Source of the DNA: Photobacterium chitinilyticum
GTDB taxonomy: Bacteria; Pseudomonadota; Gammaproteobacteria; Enterobacterales; Vibrionaceae
Assembly: GCF_004104355.1 (NCBI RefSeq)
Contig: NZ_RJLM01000014.1
Coordinates: forward strand, 1 to 59,150
DNA: 59,150 bases
Direction: 5' to 3'
Part shown: positions 24,503-33,817 of the stretch, piece after piece
Numbering within the stretch: position 1 is the stretch's first letter
Layout of the letters: each line of letters begins with the position of its first letter
The notes under the pieces: model-generated
What the model saw: only the letters and a program-made list of their open reading frames with translations
Told to the model about the DNA's origin: nothing
Databases searched by the model: none
Made by a program: the position numbers and the translations under genes

Positions 24503-26379
24503 CAATAAGGATCCAATTCTGATATAAACTCATCCCAGTCATCTGAACCGGGCAAAAATTTAGAGTCTGGTTTTGTATGGGTTAAAGATAGCTCTGGTAA
24601 CACTTCAGGTTCGCAATTAGCATTACTATCGCTGGCAACACCGTTATGCTTCGCTAGCCGTGCCATTCCTTTTGTTTTCCACTTGGTTGCTCCTCGACTC
24701 AGGTTATTTATCTCTTCAGCTTCTTGCTCTATACGATCATGAATATATAACCTCACACGAGCTAACGCGTCTAGGTCTAACTTGTCACTGATAAAGTCCC
24801 GACACAGGCGTTTATTGATATTATGCTGGGTCAGAGATAGCTTCTTGGTATATCCAACAGGGTCGATGCAGGGTACTTTCAAGTATCTCTGTTCTCGTTC
24901 TAGGTAAACATAAACACTTGATATATCGTCAGGGTCTGTCTTGGTTAGTACTTCAATATCACTTGGGTTCATCCGACGATAGTCAGCTAACTCTTCACTG
25001 TCATAACGTAAACCATGAAGATGAATACCACCTCGGCGGTGCTTACGGTTTTCTTTCAAGCCTAAAATGACTGAGAGCTTTTCTAATTCATCATGGCTGT
25101 AAGTTATCGGTGGCATAACAGAAACGCCTTCTTGCCATTTTAGATACGGAATTGCTCGCTTCTTAGAGTCTGAGTCATAGTGGTAAACATCAATAATCCA
25201 CTTATGAAATAGCTCATTGAACGTTGAGAAATGCATAACGGCATCTTTGCGTGAATCATACTCTTCACGCTCTAAAATATTAGAGAAGGTCTTGCCGGGA
25301 ATAGAGACTAACAACTTACTGCTGATTGTCCGGAACAACCGCTCTACTAAGGGCTTAAGCCAAGGCTTTCTAACTGGGTTATATTGAATATGTATCCCAA
25401 CTTCCAAGCAAGATTGTTCTAAACTCTTACTCCAAAACTCAGCGCCATTATCGACAACCAACGATTCCATCTTTCCTTGGCAATACCATTCATTTTCAAT
25501 GCTGGGAAAGCGTTCATGGATATCCATTTTTGGCTTTATCGCATTTAATATCCCTTTCATGACTGAGTAATAGCTTGGATCCTTAAAACCAAGATGAAAC
25601 CCAACAATACTCTTACTGTATTGATCGATAAGTAGAGTGAGATACGGACGCCCCAGCGGTATATCAAGCTCATCATCAAGTAGAATAAGGTCTAAAGGAG
25701 AGTGATCAATTTCAACTTTCTCCAGCACACGGCTTGGTGGTAAATGGGCATCAATCTTATTGAATTCCATATCAGCGAGATACTTTCCATGCCTAGCGAC
25801 AGCGACTTCGTAGGCTGGCAGTTTTTTAATTCTATTGTAGAAGCCTTTATAAGAGAGAGCTTGAATCTGCTCACCAACAAGTTGCTGGTTCTCGCGGCGG
25901 ATAAGGTCAGAATAGTATTCATGAACTGCAGCAATAGAGGGGCGCTCAGGTACTAAATAACGTTCTACAGCACGCTCAAAGAAAACAGTATCATTCTCTA
26001 CTTTTTGATTTCGATTTCCCTTTAGATGCACCTTTGGTACTAGAGACGTTATCTTTTTTCCAGATAAAGAGTATGAACCCCACCACTTCGCTAATGTCCT
26101 CCACTTGGGAGGTGGATATTCTATTTCCTTGGCAGCTTCAACCAGCAATGGCTCTAAATTATTTTGCGTCCAACCACCAACAAGATGCTTTTCTATCCAA
26201 GTGAGATATTCATATCGGCGTCGAACTTCAACTTGAACATCATCAAGATATGTCGCTAAATCTCTTTCAAACGACTCTGACTCAGTTGGCTTACGGTCAA
26301 GGTCATTAGTTTCATTGTGGCTATCTACTTCGCCATGCATCTCATTCCAAAAAGTTTGTTGCGGTTTGTTCATACTCAT
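24502..26379 (-). CDS. tnsB: TnsB DDE transposase
   Basis: TnsB binds the end repeats, cuts the 3' ends and joins them to the target. The catalytic triad is visible in a retroviral-integrase fold: VEIDHSPLDLILLD (first Asp), SLVVDNGAEFW (second Asp) and KPLVERLFRTI (Glu). The N-terminal third holds DNA-binding helices; the C-terminus carries a beta-barrel and the TnsC-contacting tail. I start it at ATG 26377-26379, behind GGAGTAAATGAT, which avoids a 41-base overlap with tnsA. The length of 625 residues is normal. Confidence 0.94.
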   Translation of the reverse strand: MSMNKPQQTFWNEMHGEVDSHNETNDLDRKPTESESFERDLATYLDDVQVEVRRRYEYLTWIEKHLVGGWTQNNLEPLLVEAAKEIEYPPPKWRTLAKWWGSYSLSGKKITSLVPKVHLKGNRNQKVENDTVFFERAVERYLVPERPSIAAVHEYYSDLIRRENQQLVGEQIQALSYKGFYNRIKKLPAYEVAVARHGKYLADMEFNKIDAHLPPSRVLEKVEIDHSPLDLILLDDELDIPLGRPYLTLLIDQYSKSIVGFHLGFKDPSYYSVMKGILNAIKPKMDIHERFPSIENEWYCQGKMESLVVDNGAEFWSKSLEQSCLEVGIHIQYNPVRKPWLKPLVERLFRTISSKLLVSIPGKTFSNILEREEYDSRKDAVMHFSTFNELFHKWIIDVYHYDSDSKKRAIPYLKWQEGVSVMPPITYSHDELEKLSVILGLKENRKHRRGGIHLHGLRYDSEELADYRRMNPSDIEVLTKTDPDDISSVYVYLEREQRYLKVPCIDPVGYTKKLSLTQHNINKRLCRDFISDKLDLDALARVRLYIHDRIEQEAEEINNLSRGATKWKTKGMARLAKHNGVASDSNANCEPEVLPELSLTHTKPDSKFLPGSDDWDEFISELDPY

Positions 26380-26380
26380 A

Positions 26381-27001
26381 TCATTTACTCCATATGAGCG
26401 AAGAAAAGCTAAGTTCTTCATCTACCAAATTAGTGTGCAACACCCCTTGCGATACTAAACTAAACGCCACTTTAATCATCAAACCTAAATCGATATTCAA
26501 ATAGCTAGCAGCATCAAATATGCTTACTTTCCCATTTAACTTTACTAGCGACAGTAGCCTGATATGAATATCAGTGAAGGACTGAAATCCTGAGTAGCGG
26601 TGCAAGATCTTCAAATTATTTAGAACAGGGTTAACTCTTATCTGCTTCTCTGTCACTAGCAGTAAAGGAATGCCAGTTTGTTGAGCTTTGAGCTGTTTTG
26701 CTCTGAAAAGTTCTAAAAACTCTGGATTCTGAGTCTTCCTAAATGGTTTTACTTCTATCCACTTAACTTCATTATTTTCAACAATATGGAAATCAGGCGT
26801 GTAAGAACGTTCGCGCCCTTCAAAGCGAAAGGAAAAACCTTCAGGTTGAGCAATAAATGAAGATATGGATGTGGAATATTCGAGATGGAAACAAGTGTCA
26901 AACTCAAGGTATGATTCGACCGTTAATACTTGGTTCATCTTGGCACTAACGAACTTGAAAAGGTTCTTAACGCGTGAGTGTTTTAGCTGACGACGGTACA
27001 T
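26381..27001 (-). CDS. tnsA: TnsA endonuclease
   Basis: TnsA cuts the 5' ends, so with TnsB the element is excised for cut-and-paste movement. It has a restriction-endonuclease fold with the catalytic set Glu in the ESYLEFD/HLEYS helix, Asp in SYTPDFHIV and Glu-Val-Lys in KWIEVKPFRK. The C-terminal half is a winged-helix TnsC-binding domain. The protein has 206 residues, normal for I-F3. ATG is preceded by CGAGGTCATC. tnsA is the first gene inside the right end, and the tnsABC promoter must overlap that end. Confidence 0.94.
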   Translation of the reverse strand: MYRRQLKHSRVKNLFKFVSAKMNQVLTVESYLEFDTCFHLEYSTSISSFIAQPEGFSFRFEGRERSYTPDFHIVENNEVKWIEVKPFRKTQNPEFLELFRAKQLKAQQTGIPLLLVTEKQIRVNPVLNNLKILHRYSGFQSFTDIHIRLLSLVKLNGKVSIFDAASYLNIDLGLMIKVAFSLVSQGVLHTNLVDEELSFSSLIWSK

Positions 27002-27032
27002 GATGACCTCGCCCGTATTGTTGTTAAACTAC

Positions 27033-27114
27033 AACAAAAATAGCTTATGTACGCTTATCATGCCAGTTATGCAAGGTATTAAGGAAAATATGCAGGGATA
27101 TGGTGCAGATTACA
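27033..27114 (-). repeat. CAST right end with TnsB-type sites
   Basis: Read inward on the minus strand from 27114: TGTAATC, then R1 TGCACCATATCCCTGCATAT (27107-27088). R2 is TTGCATAACTGGCATGATAA (27074 down), and a weaker R3 is TACATAAGCTATTTTTG (27050 down). TGT and TGCACCATA line up exactly with the left end. Only 113 bases separate the tip from tnsA. Confidence 0.9.
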
Positions 27115-27119
27115 AAACG
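27115..27119. repeat. Target-site duplication, right copy (AAACG)
   Basis: Identical to 4652-4656 and directly outside the right terminus. Six bases separate it from the 3' end of ffs. Confidence 0.93.
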
Positions 27120-27125
27120 CTAGAT

Positions 27126-27241
27126 GGGTGGAAGCCCCCACCAGCCACATCCCGGCACACACGTCACCCGCTGCGGTTGCTCCCTTCCGGGCCTGGCCGA
27201 GTTCACAGGTTAGTGTTGCGGGAGGACCAATGGGGGCCTCC
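27126..27241 (-). ncRNA. ffs: 4.5S RNA of the signal recognition particle
   Basis: The 116-nt RNA folds as a long hairpin: 5' GGAGGCCCCCA pairs with 3' TGGGGGCTTCC. The apical SRP motif GGCCCGGAAGG-GAGCA is present in the middle, and TGTGCCGGGATG follows, as in E. coli. It guides Ffh to signal sequences. It is the attachment site of the CAST, which inserted just beyond its 3' end without altering the RNA. Its original downstream sequence now lies left of 4652. Confidence 0.96.
27163..27194 (-). other. Protospacer of the CAST home-site guide inside ffs
   Basis: On the minus strand CC (27196-27195) is the PAM and the target runs from 27194 to 27163, covering the conserved SRP loop. From its distal end to the transposon tip is 48 bases, including the five duplicated ones. 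This agrees with the roughly 49-bp spacing known for I-F3 systems. Confidence 0.9.
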
Positions 27242-27275
27242 ATAGATTCGTTGTCTCATTTCGAGAACGGGAGAG

Positions 27276-27304
27276 ATTATCCGCTAACGCCTGAGACAAT
27301 GCAA
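27276..27304 (-). promoter_or_regulatory. Predicted ffs promoter
   Basis: TTGCAT (27304-27299), a 17-base spacer and GATAAT (27281-27276) on the minus strand place transcription start about 27 bases before the mature RNA. Confidence 0.65.
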
Positions 27305-27400
27305 GAGGCAATACGCCTTATTAAACCGACTGCTGCTTTATTACCCAAAAACTTTCACTTCGGTAAAATAAGCAACATAACCAGCTGAAAAAAAGTGACT

Positions 27401-28189
27401 TTACAACTCTTCTTCCGGCTCTTCCAACAAGAACTCACCCAGCAAAGCGCCGCCTAAAACAAGTAGCCAGGCGACCAGTACCGGGTTAGGCACTTCAAAA
27501 TATGGCACGATCACCAAGGTGGCAAATCCTACGGCTGGTAAGACCCAGGCAAGACGAGGCACCCATTCCCGCAGTTTGCCTTTCATCATCTCCTGCATGG
27601 AAGCTATCAGACCGGTAACGCACAGAGCCACCAGTGCCGCATGCTCCATGCCGCCAACCCATAGCGGGATAACCAGAAACAGCGGCCACCAAGTATTACC
27701 CTTAACCGGGCGCCAGCTTCGGGACACATACCAAATCAAAGTTACTGCCAGAATTTGGATCAACGTATAAGAGGCATAGCCAGGTAGCTTGCCCTCACCC
27801 TGTAGCGCCATCAGGCCCACATCCATGGCGAGCACAATCGAGATCAGCAAAGCAGCCAGTTGCCAGCCCCCCTTGGGCGAGAAACTAACGGCAAAAACAG
27901 GTAACATCATAAAGATACTAATCGACAGGGCCAAAGGCTGCTCTGGCAGTACGGCCCCATACGCGCCGAGGCCCAGTAATAACAGCCAGGCATAAATGCC
28001 ACCTTGCGGTAATAACCACAAGGCAGGTATGGCCAATGCCAGTGCAGGTAGCTCTCCTTGGCTATAGCCTAGTGCACTGACACCCAACACGGTCAGCGCA
28101 ATGCTAACCACAACAAGTAACGCGGCATACAACATGGCAGCACCTCCTTGCGTTAACCGATAGTGCGAAGGAGAAAATGAATTCATCAA
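27401..28189 (-). CDS. Integral membrane protein, unknown function
   Basis: The 262-residue protein is strongly hydrophobic, with about eight likely membrane helices such as AALLVVVSIALTVLGVSAL and ALPLALSISIFMML-like stretches. It ends with an acidic tail (LLEEPEEEL). I recognise no family motif. It lies between ffs and atl, a slot not occupied in E. coli. The ATG is only 14 bases from the divergent atl frame, so the two probably share a promoter region. Confidence 0.8.
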   Translation of the reverse strand: MMNSFSPSHYRLTQGGAAMLYAALLVVVSIALTVLGVSALGYSQGELPALALAIPALWLLPQGGIYAWLLLLGLGAYGAVLPEQPLALSISIFMMLPVFAVSFSPKGGWQLAALLISIVLAMDVGLMALQGEGKLPGYASYTLIQILAVTLIWYVSRSWRPVKGNTWWPLFLVIPLWVGGMEHAALVALCVTGLIASMQEMMKGKLREWVPRLAWVLPAVGFATLVIVPYFEVPNPVLVAWLLVLGGALLGEFLLEEPEEEL

Positions 28190-28223
28190 CTATCGGGATG
28201 TTTTGTTTGGTTCAGGTATAAAT

Positions 28224-28529
28224 ATGGACGATTTTGCGAGTCAAATCTATAGCCAGGTTCACCAAATTCCCCATGGCAAAGTGGCAACTTACGGTGATAT
28301 TGCCAAATTTGCAGGGTTTCCCGGCTATGCGCGACAGGTTGGACGCTTAATGGCAACCTTGCCCGAAGGCTCAAAGCTACCCTGGCATCGGGTAATTAAT
28401 GCCAAAGGAATGATTTCACTTTCCGGTAATGATTTACATCGTCAGCGCGAACGATTACTTCAAGAAGGCATTGAGATTGCAGAGTCTGGCAAACTAAAGC
28501 TGGCGAGATACCGCTGGGATGGAAGGTAG
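28224..28529 (+). CDS. atl: Alkyltransferase-like protein (YbaZ/Atl1)
   Basis: The protein has 101 residues from MDDFASQIYSQVHQIP. It has the MGMT DNA-binding fold, but the active-site motif PCHRV is PWHRVI here, with Trp replacing Cys. Such ATL proteins bind O6-alkylguanine without repairing it and hand it to nucleotide excision repair. TYGDIAKFAGFPGYARQVG is the recognition helix region with the arginine finger. A seven-codon longer frame exists upstream. The neighbours ffs, ybaY and tesB match the E. coli order. Confidence 0.92.
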   Translation: MDDFASQIYSQVHQIPHGKVATYGDIAKFAGFPGYARQVGRLMATLPEGSKLPWHRVINAKGMISLSGNDLHRQRERLLQEGIEIAESGKLKLARYRWDGR

Positions 28530-28570
28530 GAAGATTTCCTCCACAGCTTGGCTATGGAGGATTCAAGTAT

Positions 28571-28990
28571 TTACTGCACTTTTATCAGCATCAAATTAAG
28601 CTTGGTGGTCAAGGACGGATCGGTGATCACCGGATTGGCCGTATCCGTAATAAACACCAGTTTACCATTCACTTCGATACGGGCACTGACAGAATAGGTA
28701 TGGTTCGGCTTAATTTCTTCTTTCATGAAGCTAAGAAGAAAATCAAAAGGAACTTGCTTGCCATCAGCCATAAAAGCCTGGCTGCTAATCACATCAGCAG
28801 GAGCATCCATCTTAGAAACATCCGACAGCGTTACTGTAATACGGGCATTATCCGGTAATGCTATACGTTCACGGTATGCCAAAGAGCCTTCCACTGTTCC
28901 CAGACCAGCATCTTGCTGAATCAGGTTGGTACAAGCCGAAATAACCAATACAACGGCCAACGCTGAAATCAGTGTAAAAATCTTTTTCAT
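28571..28990 (-). CDS. ybaY: YbaY-family lipoprotein
   Basis: The protein is 139 residues from MKKIFTLISALAVVLVISAC, a clear lipoprotein signal. The mature domain (VEGSLAYRERIALPDNARIT to NLMLIKVQ) is a YbaY/YscW-type beta-sandwich. I moved the start to 28988-28990, where GGGGAGTGGG precedes ATG. Function is unknown. It is next to tesB, in the divergent order seen in E. coli. Confidence 0.85.
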   Translation of the reverse strand: MKKIFTLISALAVVLVISACTNLIQQDAGLGTVEGSLAYRERIALPDNARITVTLSDVSKMDAPADVISSQAFMADGKQVPFDFLLSFMKEEIKPNHTYSVSARIEVNGKLVFITDTANPVITDPSLTTKLNLMLIKVQ

Positions 28991-29111
28991 CCCACTCCCC
29001 TTTTGACTAGACACAAATCCATAACATTGCAATTACCCGTTAATTACACTTGAATTTATGCCTAAGTATCCGTAAAAATCACGTAATAATACCATGGAAA
29101 TAGGAGCCCCG

Positions 29112-29972
29112 ATGAGCAAAGAACTGAATGAACTTCTCACTCTGTTACACTTAGAGCAATTGGAGCAAGGTTTGTTCCGCGGCCAAAGTGAACATTTAGG
29201 GTTACCGCAGGTATATGGTGGCCAGGTTATTGGACAGTCTTTGTCTGCTGCCAAAGAAACGGTTGACGAAAACCGTCAGGTTCACTCATTTCATAGCTAC
29301 TTCCTGCGCCCGGGGGATCCACAAAAACCGATCATTTACGATGTCGAAAATCTACGTGACGGCAGAAGTTTCAGCACCCGCCGGGTAAAAGCAATTCAAT
29401 ACGGCCGACCCATTTTCTACCTGACCGCATCTTACCAAGCCGAAGAAAATGGCTTGAGCCACCAGTCCACCATGCCGGATGTGCCGCCGCCCGAATCTCT
29501 GATGTCAGAGCAAGCACTGGTTCAGTCAATAGCCGAACACCTGCCAGAGAAAGCCGTCGAAACCTTTGGCAGGGACAGACCGATAGAAGTCCGGCCGGTT
29601 ACGGTTGTCAATCCGCTGGCACCAAAGCCAGAGGCACCTAAGCAATATTTGTGGATCAAGGCCAACGGCGAGATGCCCGATGACCCCCGAATTCATCAAT
29701 ACGTGCTGGCGTACGCCTCCGACTGGGGTTTTCTGGTTACGGCGCTGCAACCACACGGTGTGACACTGATGACGCCAAAAATGAAGGTTGCCACGATTGA
29801 TCACTCAATGTGGTTCCACCGTCCGTTCCGCATGGATGAGTGGCTGCTCTATGCCATAGACAGTCCGTCAGCCAGTGGTGCCCGAGGTCTGGTACGCGGA
29901 GAGATCTACAACCAAAAAGGTGAACTGGTTGCCTCTGCGGTTCAAGAAGGCCTGATGCGCCAAGGTCAGTAA
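29112..29972 (+). CDS. tesB: Acyl-CoA thioesterase II
   Basis: The 286-residue protein is a double hot-dog thioesterase that hydrolyses medium- to long-chain acyl-Co[19 protein letters not shown] and [13 protein letters not shown], the first hot-dog helix and strand, are characteristic. [19 protein letters not shown] carries the catalytic Asp in the second repeat. AGGAGCCCCG just before ATG 29112 decides the start over an ATG six codons upstream. Confidence 0.93.
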   Translation: MSKELNELLTLLHLEQLEQGLFRGQSEHLGLPQVYGGQVIGQSLSAAKETVDENRQVHSFHSYFLRPGDPQKPIIYDVENLRDGRSFSTRRVKAIQYGRPIFYLTASYQAEENGLSHQSTMPDVPPPESLMSEQALVQSIAEHLPEKAVETFGRDRPIEVRPVTVVNPLAPKPEAPKQYLWIKANGEMPDDPRIHQYVLAYASDWGFLVTALQPHGVTLMTPKMKVATIDHSMWFHRPFRMDEWLLYAIDSPSASGARGLVRGEIYNQKGELVASAVQEGLMRQGQ

Positions 29973-29986
29973 TCGGCAGAGTACGG

Positions 29987-31780
29987 TCAGTTTTCCTGTA
30001 CGGCAGACTCGGCGACGGCAAGCTCTTCCATCTGATGTAATTGCTCGCCGGCCTGTTGCAACTGGTACATTTGCCAGTAATGTCCCTGGTGGGCGAGCAG
30101 CTGCTGGTGGTTACCCCGCTCTGTCACGGCTCCGCGGCTGAGTACCAATATTTCATCCGCTTCCATAATGGTCGACAGGCGATGGGCTATCACCACAATA
30201 CTCATGTCTTGGCGCAAGGTATGGAGTGCCTTCTGGATCTGATGCTCGGTCCCCGAGTCAATGTTCGCGGTGGCTTCATCGAGGATCAGGATTTTGGGCT
30301 GGGCAACCAGTACCCGCGCCATCGCCAGCAACTGTTTCTGCCCTGCCGACAAGTTGGCTTCGCCACTTCCCAGGCGGGTATCCAGCCCCTGCTGATAAGC
30401 GAGTATCTGCCCGTCTAAACCAACCTTCGCCAACACCTGCCAGACAACATCGTCGCTGACATCTCGTCCCAGACAAACATTCTCTCTGACGGTATCGCTA
30501 AGTACATGCGGGTCTTGCTGTACCATCGCAATCCCCTCACGCAATACCGACTGTTCAAGAGATGCCAGTGGCCTACCATCCAGTTTAAGCTCACCTTGGC
30601 TGATCGGATAGAACCCCATCATCAGGGAAGCCAAGGTACTTTTTCCGCTGCCGGTATGGCCGACCAGCGCCAAGAATCCACGGTGCGGCAGATCGACATT
30701 GATTCCCGTCAGTACCTGCTGTTTGCCGTCATAACTGAATGTCACATCATGGCACTCAAGCCTACCCTCTCGCAGAGGCTGGACGTCATCACCATAGCTC
30801 TGCTGTTTGGCATCGATGAATCCAAAAATCCGCTCACTGGCAACCAGCGCCTGCTGAAGTAGGGAAAGCTGCTGGGTAAGCTCGATCAATGGCTCGGTAA
30901 CCCGACCTAGGTAACTAATAAAGGCATACAGAACCCCGACCCCCACCAGTTCGACACCGCTAATACCGAACAGCGCGACGATCGAAAGCAAAGCAACCCC
31001 CGACAGAAAGTCGATCAACGGCCTGAGCAGCAGACCATTGAGCTTCATGACCCCGACCTGCGACTCAAGATGGCGACGGGTCAAGCTAGAAAACTGCTTG
31101 CTGAATGCCTGTTCCTGCCGCATTAGCTGGATCAGGCTCATACCCTGGATCGATTCGCTCATCGAGGCATTGATATCAGCCAGCAAGTCACGCATCTTCC
31201 GGTACGCATCCGCACTCTTGCGCTGATAGAGCACCATGATAGCGACCACAATTGGCAGCAAGACCAGCACAACCGCTGTCAGACGCCAGCTCAACAGGCT
31301 CATAACCACCAGCATCACACTGATAAAAATAACATTTTTGAGTACCGTTCCAATCACGAGCACATAAAAGTCCTTGATTGACTCGGTATCGTTGGTGATC
31401 CGGGAGATCAACTTGCCAGTCGGCATATAATCAAAGGCGGACAATGGCTGATTAAGTACTTTGCCAAACAGCTGTTTACGTACCGTCTGGACCACACCAA
31501 TCGCGATATCATTAAACCGCAGAGCCTGAATATACTTAAACCAGGCCGCAGTACACATCAACGCGATATAAGCCAGTGCCAGCCCAGCAACCATGTCCAG
31601 CGGATACTCGTTTTTGGCAATATAGCTATCGATAAAATGCTGGATTAACCAAGGGCCGGAAACATCTGCCAACGACGCCATCAGCAGCAAACCAACGGCA
31701 ATAGCCAATCTCTTCTTGTCATGCAGTACATAACTCAGCAACCGTCCGAGTACGGCTTTGTTCACGGCTTTCCCTGTCAT
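29987..31780 (-). CDS. mdlB: ABC transporter ATP-binding/permease MdlB
   Basis: A 597-residue half-transporter with six N-terminal membrane helices and a C-terminal nucleotide-binding domain: Walker A LVGHTGSGKSTLASL, signature LSAGQKQLLAMARVL and Walker B ILILDEATANID. It pairs with MdlA as a heterodimeric exporter; the substrate is unproven. It overlaps mdlA by four bases (ATGA). Confidence 0.93.
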   Translation of the reverse strand: MTGKAVNKAVLGRLLSYVLHDKKRLAIAVGLLLMASLADVSGPWLIQHFIDSYIAKNEYPLDMVAGLALAYIALMCTAAWFKYIQALRFNDIAIGVVQTVRKQLFGKVLNQPLSAFDYMPTGKLISRITNDTESIKDFYVLVIGTVLKNVIFISVMLVVMSLLSWRLTAVVLVLLPIVVAIMVLYQRKSADAYRKMRDLLADINASMSESIQGMSLIQLMRQEQAFSKQFSSLTRRHLESQVGVMKLNGLLLRPLIDFLSGVALLSIVALFGISGVELVGVGVLYAFISYLGRVTEPLIELTQQLSLLQQALVASERIFGFIDAKQQSYGDDVQPLREGRLECHDVTFSYDGKQQVLTGINVDLPHRGFLALVGHTGSGKSTLASLMMGFYPISQGELKLDGRPLASLEQSVLREGIAMVQQDPHVLSDTVRENVCLGRDVSDDVVWQVLAKVGLDGQILAYQQGLDTRLGSGEANLSAGQKQLLAMARVLVAQPKILILDEATANIDSGTEHQIQKALHTLRQDMSIVVIAHRLSTIMEADEILVLSRGAVTERGNHQQLLAHQGHYWQMYQLQQAGEQLHQMEELAVAESAVQEN

Positions 31781-33519
31781 TTAGCCCCCTCAATCGCTTG
31801 TTCCAACTTTTGGTACCGGTACATTTCGGCGTACCAGTTGCCCGCTCCGATCAGGGTATGATGATCGCCCTGCTCCGAAATCTGGCCATGTTGCAGTACC
31901 AGAATATTATCGGCCTGCTCCAGCGCGGTCAGGCGGTGGGCAATGACTATCACAGTTTGCTTCTGCTGTTGTTGCAGGTTTGCCAGGATCCGGTGCTCGG
32001 TTTTACCATCAACCGCAGACAGCGCATCATCCAATACCAGGATCTCCGCCTCCAGCAACAAGGCACGCGCAATCGAAATTCGCTGCTTTTGTCCCCCCGA
32101 CAATGTGATCCCCTTCTCGCCGACCAAGGTGTCATAGCCTTCCGGGAACTGGACAATATCGTCATCGATACAGGCCGCTCTCGCCGCCTCGCGAATTTGT
32201 TCTAGGTTGGCATCCGGCATTCCAAGGGCAATATTGTCGGCAATAGACCGTGAGAACAAAAATGGACTTTGGCTGACTACCGCAAAACGACTGCGCCAAT
32301 GGCTAAGATTGGCTTGTGTAATACTGATCCCGCCGTAGCTAATGCTCCCCTGGTCGAGTTCCTGCTGGCGTAGCAACAATGACAGCAAGGTAGACTTGCC
32401 ACTGCCAATCGGCCCTGCCATACCTAACATCTGGCCGGGTTGCAGGGTGAAATTCACTCCGCTCAACGCCGGCTGCACCTGTCCGTTCCAGTGAAACGCC
32501 TCGATATTGATCTGCAACGCCTGCTGTGTTGATGCCAACGCAGTATCTCCACTGACAATTTCCGGTGCCTCATCAAAGATATGCTGAAGCCGTTTCCAGG
32601 CAGCCGAACCCCGCTCCAGAATATTAAATAACCAAGCCATCGCCAGCATCGGCCAGATCATCAAGCCCTGATACAAAGTAAATGCCGTGAGATCGCCCAG
32701 CGTTAGACGTCCCTGCGACACCATATAACCGCCGCCCGCGATACTGAGAAAGAAAGACATGCCAATCGTCAGCTGGATCACCGGATCAAATTTGGCATCC
32801 ACCTTTTCCACTGCGAGATTCTTTTCCCCGACCCTATCAACAACTGCGGAAAAATCGGCTTGCTGGCGCTGCTCCAGGCCAAAAGCACGGATCATTCTCA
32901 CACCATTGAGGGTTTCCTGTGTTTTATCGGTAAGATCAGAAAATGCTGCCTGCGATTCAGAAAAACAGGTATGCAACTGACGGCCAAAGCGGAATACTGC
33001 CAACGCCATAAAGGGCATAGGCAACAACGCAAGAATGGTGAGCTCCCAGCTCAGCATTGTCGTCATTACAAACAAGACGGCAACACCCATGATCAGCGAA
33101 TCAGCGGCAGTCAGCACCCCTTCTCCGGCGGTCATCACCACGGCATTGACGTCATTGGTGGAGCGCGCCATCAGATCACCGGTTTTGTAGCGCTCAAAAA
33201 ACACCGGCGGGTGAGATGAGAAGTGTCGGTAAAGGCGGTTTCGCATCACAGTCCCGAGTTCAGCCGCAGCACCAAACAGCCAGACCCGCCAGATAATTCG
33301 CAGAATATAAACAACGAACCACAATGCGCCAATTGCTGCCAGCCAGCCCAGCATGACCGACAGGCCAATATCTCCAGTGACGACACCATCAACAATCCAG
33401 CCGATTGCCCGCGGCGGTAAGAGTTCAAACAGAGATACGATGATCAAAATGAATATTGCGCCACCATAACGGCGCCACTGCTGGCGGAAATACCATCTTA
33501 ATTGCCAAAAAATCTGCAT
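31777..33519 (-). CDS. mdlA: ABC transporter ATP-binding/permease MdlA
   Basis: A 580-residue half-transporter, first in the mdlAB operon. Six membrane helices are followed by Walker A MAGPIGSGKSTLLSLLL, signature LSGGQKQRISIARAL and Walker B ILVLDDALSAVD. Asp instead of Glu after the Walker B Asp suggests a degenerate catalytic site, as often seen in one half of such heterodimers. The decR-like gene lies upstream on the same strand, as in E. coli. Confidence 0.93.
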   Translation of the reverse strand: MQIFWQLRWYFRQQWRRYGGAIFILIIVSLFELLPPRAIGWIVDGVVTGDIGLSVMLGWLAAIGALWFVVYILRIIWRVWLFGAAAELGTVMRNRLYRHFSSHPPVFFERYKTGDLMARSTNDVNAVVMTAGEGVLTAADSLIMGVAVLFVMTTMLSWELTILALLPMPFMALAVFRFGRQLHTCFSESQAAFSDLTDKTQETLNGVRMIRAFGLEQRQQADFSAVVDRVGEKNLAVEKVDAKFDPVIQLTIGMSFFLSIAGGGYMVSQGRLTLGDLTAFTLYQGLMIWPMLAMAWLFNILERGSAAWKRLQHIFDEAPEIVSGDTALASTQQALQINIEAFHWNGQVQPALSGVNFTLQPGQMLGMAGPIGSGKSTLLSLLLRQQELDQGSISYGGISITQANLSHWRSRFAVVSQSPFLFSRSIADNIALGMPDANLEQIREAARAACIDDDIVQFPEGYDTLVGEKGITLSGGQKQRISIARALLLEAEILVLDDALSAVDGKTEHRILANLQQQQKQTVIVIAHRLTALEQADNILVLQHGQISEQGDHHTLIGAGNWYAEMYRYQKLEQAIEGAK

Positions 33520-33817
33520 AATCCCTCCACAGAAACAGGCATAGCCATAGTTTATGACGAATCAAAGTCAGTCAGAGCAGCAATTGCACCGTCGGTGCAA
33601 TTTGCAGGGGGAGTGGTACCAATCAACACGAAAAGAAAGCAATGCGAAAAGAAAGGCTATTGTATCGTTCTGGCTTTGTTGAAAAATACTTTGCAAACAA
33701 AGCCATTATCGGAAAATTGGCCAATAAATCAACCAAATAGAAATAGTGACAATTAAAACAATCACATTGTCTATAACAATTTATAAATTAGTTATATCTG
33801 CTTTTTTATACCGCACT
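33520..33817. other. Region upstream of mdlA
   Basis: No gene seen. The stretch is AT-rich near the decR end and should hold the mdlAB promoter. Confidence 0.4.

Larger units (their letters stand above)
4657..27114. mobile_element. Complete type I-F3 CRISPR-associated Tn7-like transposon (CAST), 22,458 bp
   Basis: The ends are inverted repeats: TGT-NNNN-TGCACCATA at 4657 and its complement ending at 27114, each followed inward by more TnsB-type sites. A 5-bp duplication flanks them. The element holds tnsA, tnsB, tnsC, xre, tniQ, cas8/5, cas7, cas6 and a short CRISPR array. It has no cas1, cas2 or cas2-3, so it can bind guided targets but not cut or acquire. Cargo lies at 5-15 kb and 20.7-23.1 kb. 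It sits 7 bp beyond the 3' end of ffs with the tnsA end facing ffs, a known home site of I-F3 elements (Tn6900-like). Confidence 0.96.
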
